Source: Nostoc sp. NIES-3756 (GTDB lineage Bacteria; Cyanobacteriota; Cyanobacteriia; Cyanobacteriales; Nostocaceae). Taken from it: a stretch of DNA of 64,000 nt. A model generated the notes under the pieces. It was not told where the DNA came from. It worked only from the letters and a program-made list of their open reading frames with translations, and did no database searches. This document shows positions 62,252 through 64,000 of this stretch, in pieces; positions within the stretch are counted from its first letter, which is position 1; the number at the start of each line of letters is the position of its first letter. The translations under genes were made by a program, and so were the position numbers. The DNA is taken from positions 3,878,501 to 3,942,500 of the forward strand of contig NZ_AP017295.1 in NCBI RefSeq assembly GCF_001548375.1, given 5' to 3'.

Positions 62252-64000
62252 ATGCAATGGGAAGAAAACAGGACGAACTTTGATCGCAACCTAGCAGTAG
62301 TCATCGGTATTAATCACTACAACAGTAATGGGATTCACGATCTCAAAACCGCAGTTGGCGATGCCACTACCATTGCTGACCTTCTAGAGAAAGAGTATGC
62401 CTACAAAAAAACAGATATTATTCGATTATTAGACGGCGAAGCAACGCTGACAGGACTCAAAGACCTACTTTCTAAAACCATACCCAATCAACTTAAGCCA
62501 ACAAGTGGCGATCGCCTGATTTTCTACTATGCAGGTCATGGAATTCCTCGTAACAGCAAAGACGGGCCAGCAGGATATTTGGTACCGCAGGATGCTGACC
62601 TGAACAAAGCGGATTCTTTCCTATCTATGCAATATGTGTATAAGCAACTGAATCAACTAGCTTGTCATCACTTGCTGGTAATTTTGGACTGTTGTTTTGC
62701 TGGTACATTTCAATGGGCAGGCAGCAGAAAACTGATTCCAATTCTAGAAACCGTTCGCAGAGAACACTATGATCGCTTTATTCGGTTTCCCGCTTGGCAA
62801 GTTATCACTTCCTCTGCCCATGACCAGGAAGCAATGGACGTAGCCCTGGATAATGTTGTCCTAGCAGAAGATAATCGAGGAACTGTTACGAACTCCTCAC
62901 ACTCTCCCTTTGCTTTGGCGCTGATTGAGGGATTACAAGACAATCGCGCAGATTTGATTCCCGATGGAGTTGTTACTGCCCATGAACTCTATCTCTACTT
63001 AGAGCAACGAGTTAGTGAATTATCGAAAGAACGTCAAAACCCTGGACTCTATCCGCTACGACGAGAGTATGACAGGGGTGAGTTTATTTTCACAAAGCCA
63101 GGATTTACCCGCGACCAACTCCAGCCTGCACCACCCCTGGATGAAAACAATAATCCTTATCGCGGCTTAAAATCATTTGATGAGAAACACGCACAGTTCT
63201 TCTTTGGTAGGCAAGCTTTGATTGAGGAATTAGCAAAACGTCTGTTACTACCTAATCAGCCGCTTGCGGTAGTGCTGGGAGTTTCAGGTTCAGGCAAGTC
63301 AAGTTTAGTCAAAGCAGGGTTAATTCCTTATCTACGAGACAAGCAGGCAAAGCAGTGGTATATTCTTGAACCGATGCGACCTGGTGAGTTGCCTTTTACA
63401 TCGTTAGCAAGAGTACTCCTACCTGTTGTCAATGCCAATCTCCTTGAGCAATTGTCTCAAGTGAGTTTTTTGGATGAGGCGCTCAAGCGAGTGCTTGAAT
63501 CTAAGACCCAAGCAGACCGGGATTTGGATAGGGCAAATCACGCCAAGCCAGAGAGCGATCGCCCTTTCCAAATAAATGAAACCTTGATTAAAGTAGCAGA
63601 GTTATGGTCTAGTGCGACTCCAGAAGCAAAGTTGTTGCTGGTTGAGGATTACCTTGCCCAATTAGAAACTCTGTGTCTTCCAGAAGAACGGCAATTATTA
63701 GTCAGTCTCTATGACGAGATTTTGGCTAGGCTCAATTCCTTGCTTGGGCATCTCCAGCAATATCCGCAGTATCTCATCTCTGCAATTAAGACATGGAGCC
63801 AAAATCATCCTAATATCAAGCTTTTACTAGTAATTGACCAGTTTGAAGAGCTAATTACGGCAAGTCACGAGACTCAGGCAGATAGACGGGAAAGCAATGA
63901 AACTGGAGGTAGTAGCACCACTGAACCAAAACAGTGGCAGCCGTTTCTAGAAATGTTGCGAGGAGCGATCGCTGCTTGTCCTGAAGAGTGGCGCGTGGTG
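62252..64000 (+). CDS. Caspase-fold protease fused to a STAND (nSTAND1-like) NTPase, 3'-partial
   Basis: 583 codons are visible, open to the right edge of the window. The N-terminal caspase domain (about 10-250) has AVVIGINHY, catalytic His96 in FYYAGHGIPR and catalytic Cys148 in VILDCCFAGTF. It is followed by NPYRGLKSFDEKHAQFFFGR, which introduces nSTAND1-type ATPases, then Walker A GVSGSGKSS (343-351, Lys349) and Walker B LLLVIDQFEEL (Asp529). In related proteins a WD40 or TPR sensor array follows, probably beyond the window. STAND modules oligomerise on ligand binding and activate the attached effector. The start is the ATG at 62252; a second ATG follows at 62257 out of frame. Confidence 0.92.
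   Translation, partial: MQWEENRTNFDRNLAVVIGINHYNSNGIHDLKTAVGDATTIADLLEKEYAYKKTDIIRLLDGEATLTGLKDLLSKTIPNQLKPTSGDRLIFYYAGHGIPRNSKDGPAGYLVPQDADLNKADSFLSMQYVYKQLNQLACHHLLVILDCCFAGTFQWAGSRKLIPILETVRREHYDRFIRFPAWQVITSSAHDQEAMDVALDNVVLAEDNRGTVTNSSHSPFALALIEGLQDNRADLIPDGVVTAHELYLYLEQRVSELSKERQNPGLYPLRREYDRGEFIFTKPGFTRDQLQPAPPLDENNNPYRGLKSFDEKHAQFFFGRQALIEELAKRLLLPNQPLAVVLGVSGSGKSSLVKAGLIPYLRDKQAKQWYILEPMRPGELPFTSLARVLLPVVNANLLEQLSQVSFLDEALKRVLESKTQADRDLDRANHAKPESDRPFQINETLIKVAELWSSATPEAKLLLVEDYLAQLETLCLPEERQLLVSLYDEILARLNSLLGHLQQYPQYLISAIKTWSQNHPNIKLLLVIDQFEELITASHETQADRRESNETGGSSTTEPKQWQPFLEMLRGAIAACPEEWRVV

Noticed and set aside
1..64000. tRNA, rRNA or tmRNA genes
   Set aside because: I saw no cloverleaf with a TTCGANTC-type T-arm or rRNA signature in the intergenic regions.

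Overview
The window is chromosomal DNA of a filamentous heterocyst-forming cyanobacterium (Nostoc/Anabaena/Trichormus type). Evidence: many copies of the HIP1 palindrome GCGATCGC, heptameric short tandem repeats between genes, a PEP-CTERM protein, pentapeptide-repeat and WD40 signalling proteins, GUN4 domains, and a dnaA-dnaN junction whose spacer carries six TTTTCCACA boxes, which I read as the chromosomal oriC.

Layout. 0-2.2 kb: a restriction-modification system (controller, endonuclease, YhdJ/AvaIII-like adenine methyltransferase). 2.3-9.2 kb: a Ser/Thr kinase with WD40 repeats, a secreted PPC-domain protein, small conserved proteins, a TetR regulator and a PEP-CTERM protein. 10-15 kb: two large proteases, one calpain-like and one metzincin-like. 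15.6-20.4 kb: a NACHT/pentapeptide-repeat protein preceded by a paralogue that lacks the NACHT ATPase, then a 42-bp tandem repeat that reads as heptads. 21-25 kb: a sensor kinase, MarC and a nitrilase-family enzyme. 24.8-30.7 kb: a leftward cluster of a P-type ATPase, three HMA2-like proteins and a DUF5132-like protein. 30.8-40.3 kb: housekeeping genes (def, HtrA-type protease, dnaA, oriC, dnaN, dipeptide-type ABC permeases, a lipoprotein Mn-type SOD, a HAD hydrolase). 40.7-43.4 kb: poorly conserved small genes with MITE and transposase debris. 43.4-45.4 kb: two peptidoglycan hydrolases with peptidoglycan-binding domains.

45.6-64 kb is the most interesting part, a dense island of death-effector genes. 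It holds three caspase-fold (C14) proteases, the last fused to a STAND NTPase and cut by the window edge. It also holds four CHAT-fold proteases with near-identical N-terminal protease modules and different C-terminal modules (GUN4 twice, WD40 once, an effector-associated domain, EAD, once). With them are an LCAT-type lipase, several small membrane proteins with helical adaptor-like N-termini, an EAD-TM-PAN receptor-like protein, and a gene at 58322-59155 (minus) that I identify as a bacterial gasdermin.

Working model (inference): the CHAT and caspase proteases are zymogens or sensors gated by their C-terminal modules (GUN4 ligand binding, WD40 or EAD contacts, STAND oligomerisation). At least one of them removes the C-terminal tail of the gasdermin, which then perforates the inner membrane and kills the infected or damaged cell. 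Gasdermin-protease pairs are established in bacteria. The number of candidate proteases around one gasdermin, the GUN4-CHAT fusions and the EAD-linked membrane receptor are the unusual parts.
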